NCBI GenBank assembly: GCA_003132825.1
Contig: PKYX01000421.1
Span: 237 to 7,069, forward strand
Source of the DNA: Acidobacteriaceae bacterium
GTDB taxonomy: Bacteria; Acidobacteriota; Terriglobia; Terriglobales; Acidobacteriaceae
DNA length: 6,833 nucleotides
Direction: 5' to 3'
The notes under the pieces: generated by a model
Database searches by the model: none
What the model saw: only the letters and a program-made list of their open reading frames with translations
What the model was told of the DNA's origin: nothing
Position numbers and translations under genes: made by a program
Part shown: positions 6,783 to 6,833 of the stretch, in pieces
How the letters are laid out: the number at the start of each line of letters is the position of its first letter
Position numbering within the stretch: position 1 is the first letter of the stretch

Positions 6783-6833
6783 GGGTTGGTCGCCGGGGCC
6801 GCGCCGGCCGGGCTCGCGGAGCAGCCACCGAGC

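Overview
This window holds conserved bacterial housekeeping genes and shows no sign of mobile or accessory DNA. On the minus strand lies the start of a translation/transcription operon in the order rimP (ribosome maturation factor), nusA (transcription elongation/termination factor) and infB (initiation factor IF-2, running off the left edge). On the plus strand, divergent from it, lies guaB (IMP dehydrogenase). The DNA is GC-rich and the proteins are of general bacterial type. The NusA N-terminus, the very long Pro/Ala-rich IF-2 linker and the rimP-nusA-infB order without a ylxR gene would suit a soil-type Acidobacteriota (Terriglobia-like) genome. That assignment is impressionistic, and other Gram-negative phyla are possible.

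Layout: 1-2548 infB (minus, 3' end missing); 2549-2652 short spacer; 2653-4185 nusA (minus); 4186-4283 short spacer; 4284-4778 rimP (minus); 4779-5270 divergent control region; 5271-6770 guaB (plus); 6771-6833 GC-rich tail with a 12-bp palindrome.

The control region is the most informative non-coding part. It has a good sigma70-type promoter facing rimP (TTGTCT, 17 bp, TATATT). The -10 box of that promoter lies inside an 8+8 bp perfect inverted repeat that looks like an operator. In the predicted rimP leader there is a 7-bp hairpin with a GCAA (GNRA) tetraloop followed by a short T-run, which resembles an intrinsic terminator or attenuator upstream of an operon encoding a termination factor. 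A second promoter (TTGCCT, 17 bp, TAGAAT) faces guaB just upstream of its start codon. A possible 77-codon small ORF with a strong Shine-Dalgarno sequence lies between them but is weakly supported.

Functionally, RimP helps assemble the 30S subunit, NusA tunes RNA polymerase pausing, termination and antitermination, and IF-2 brings initiator tRNA to the ribosome. GuaB makes XMP, the first committed step to GTP, which IF-2 consumes. I found no clearly undescribed system; the leader and operator of the rimP operon are the places worth testing.
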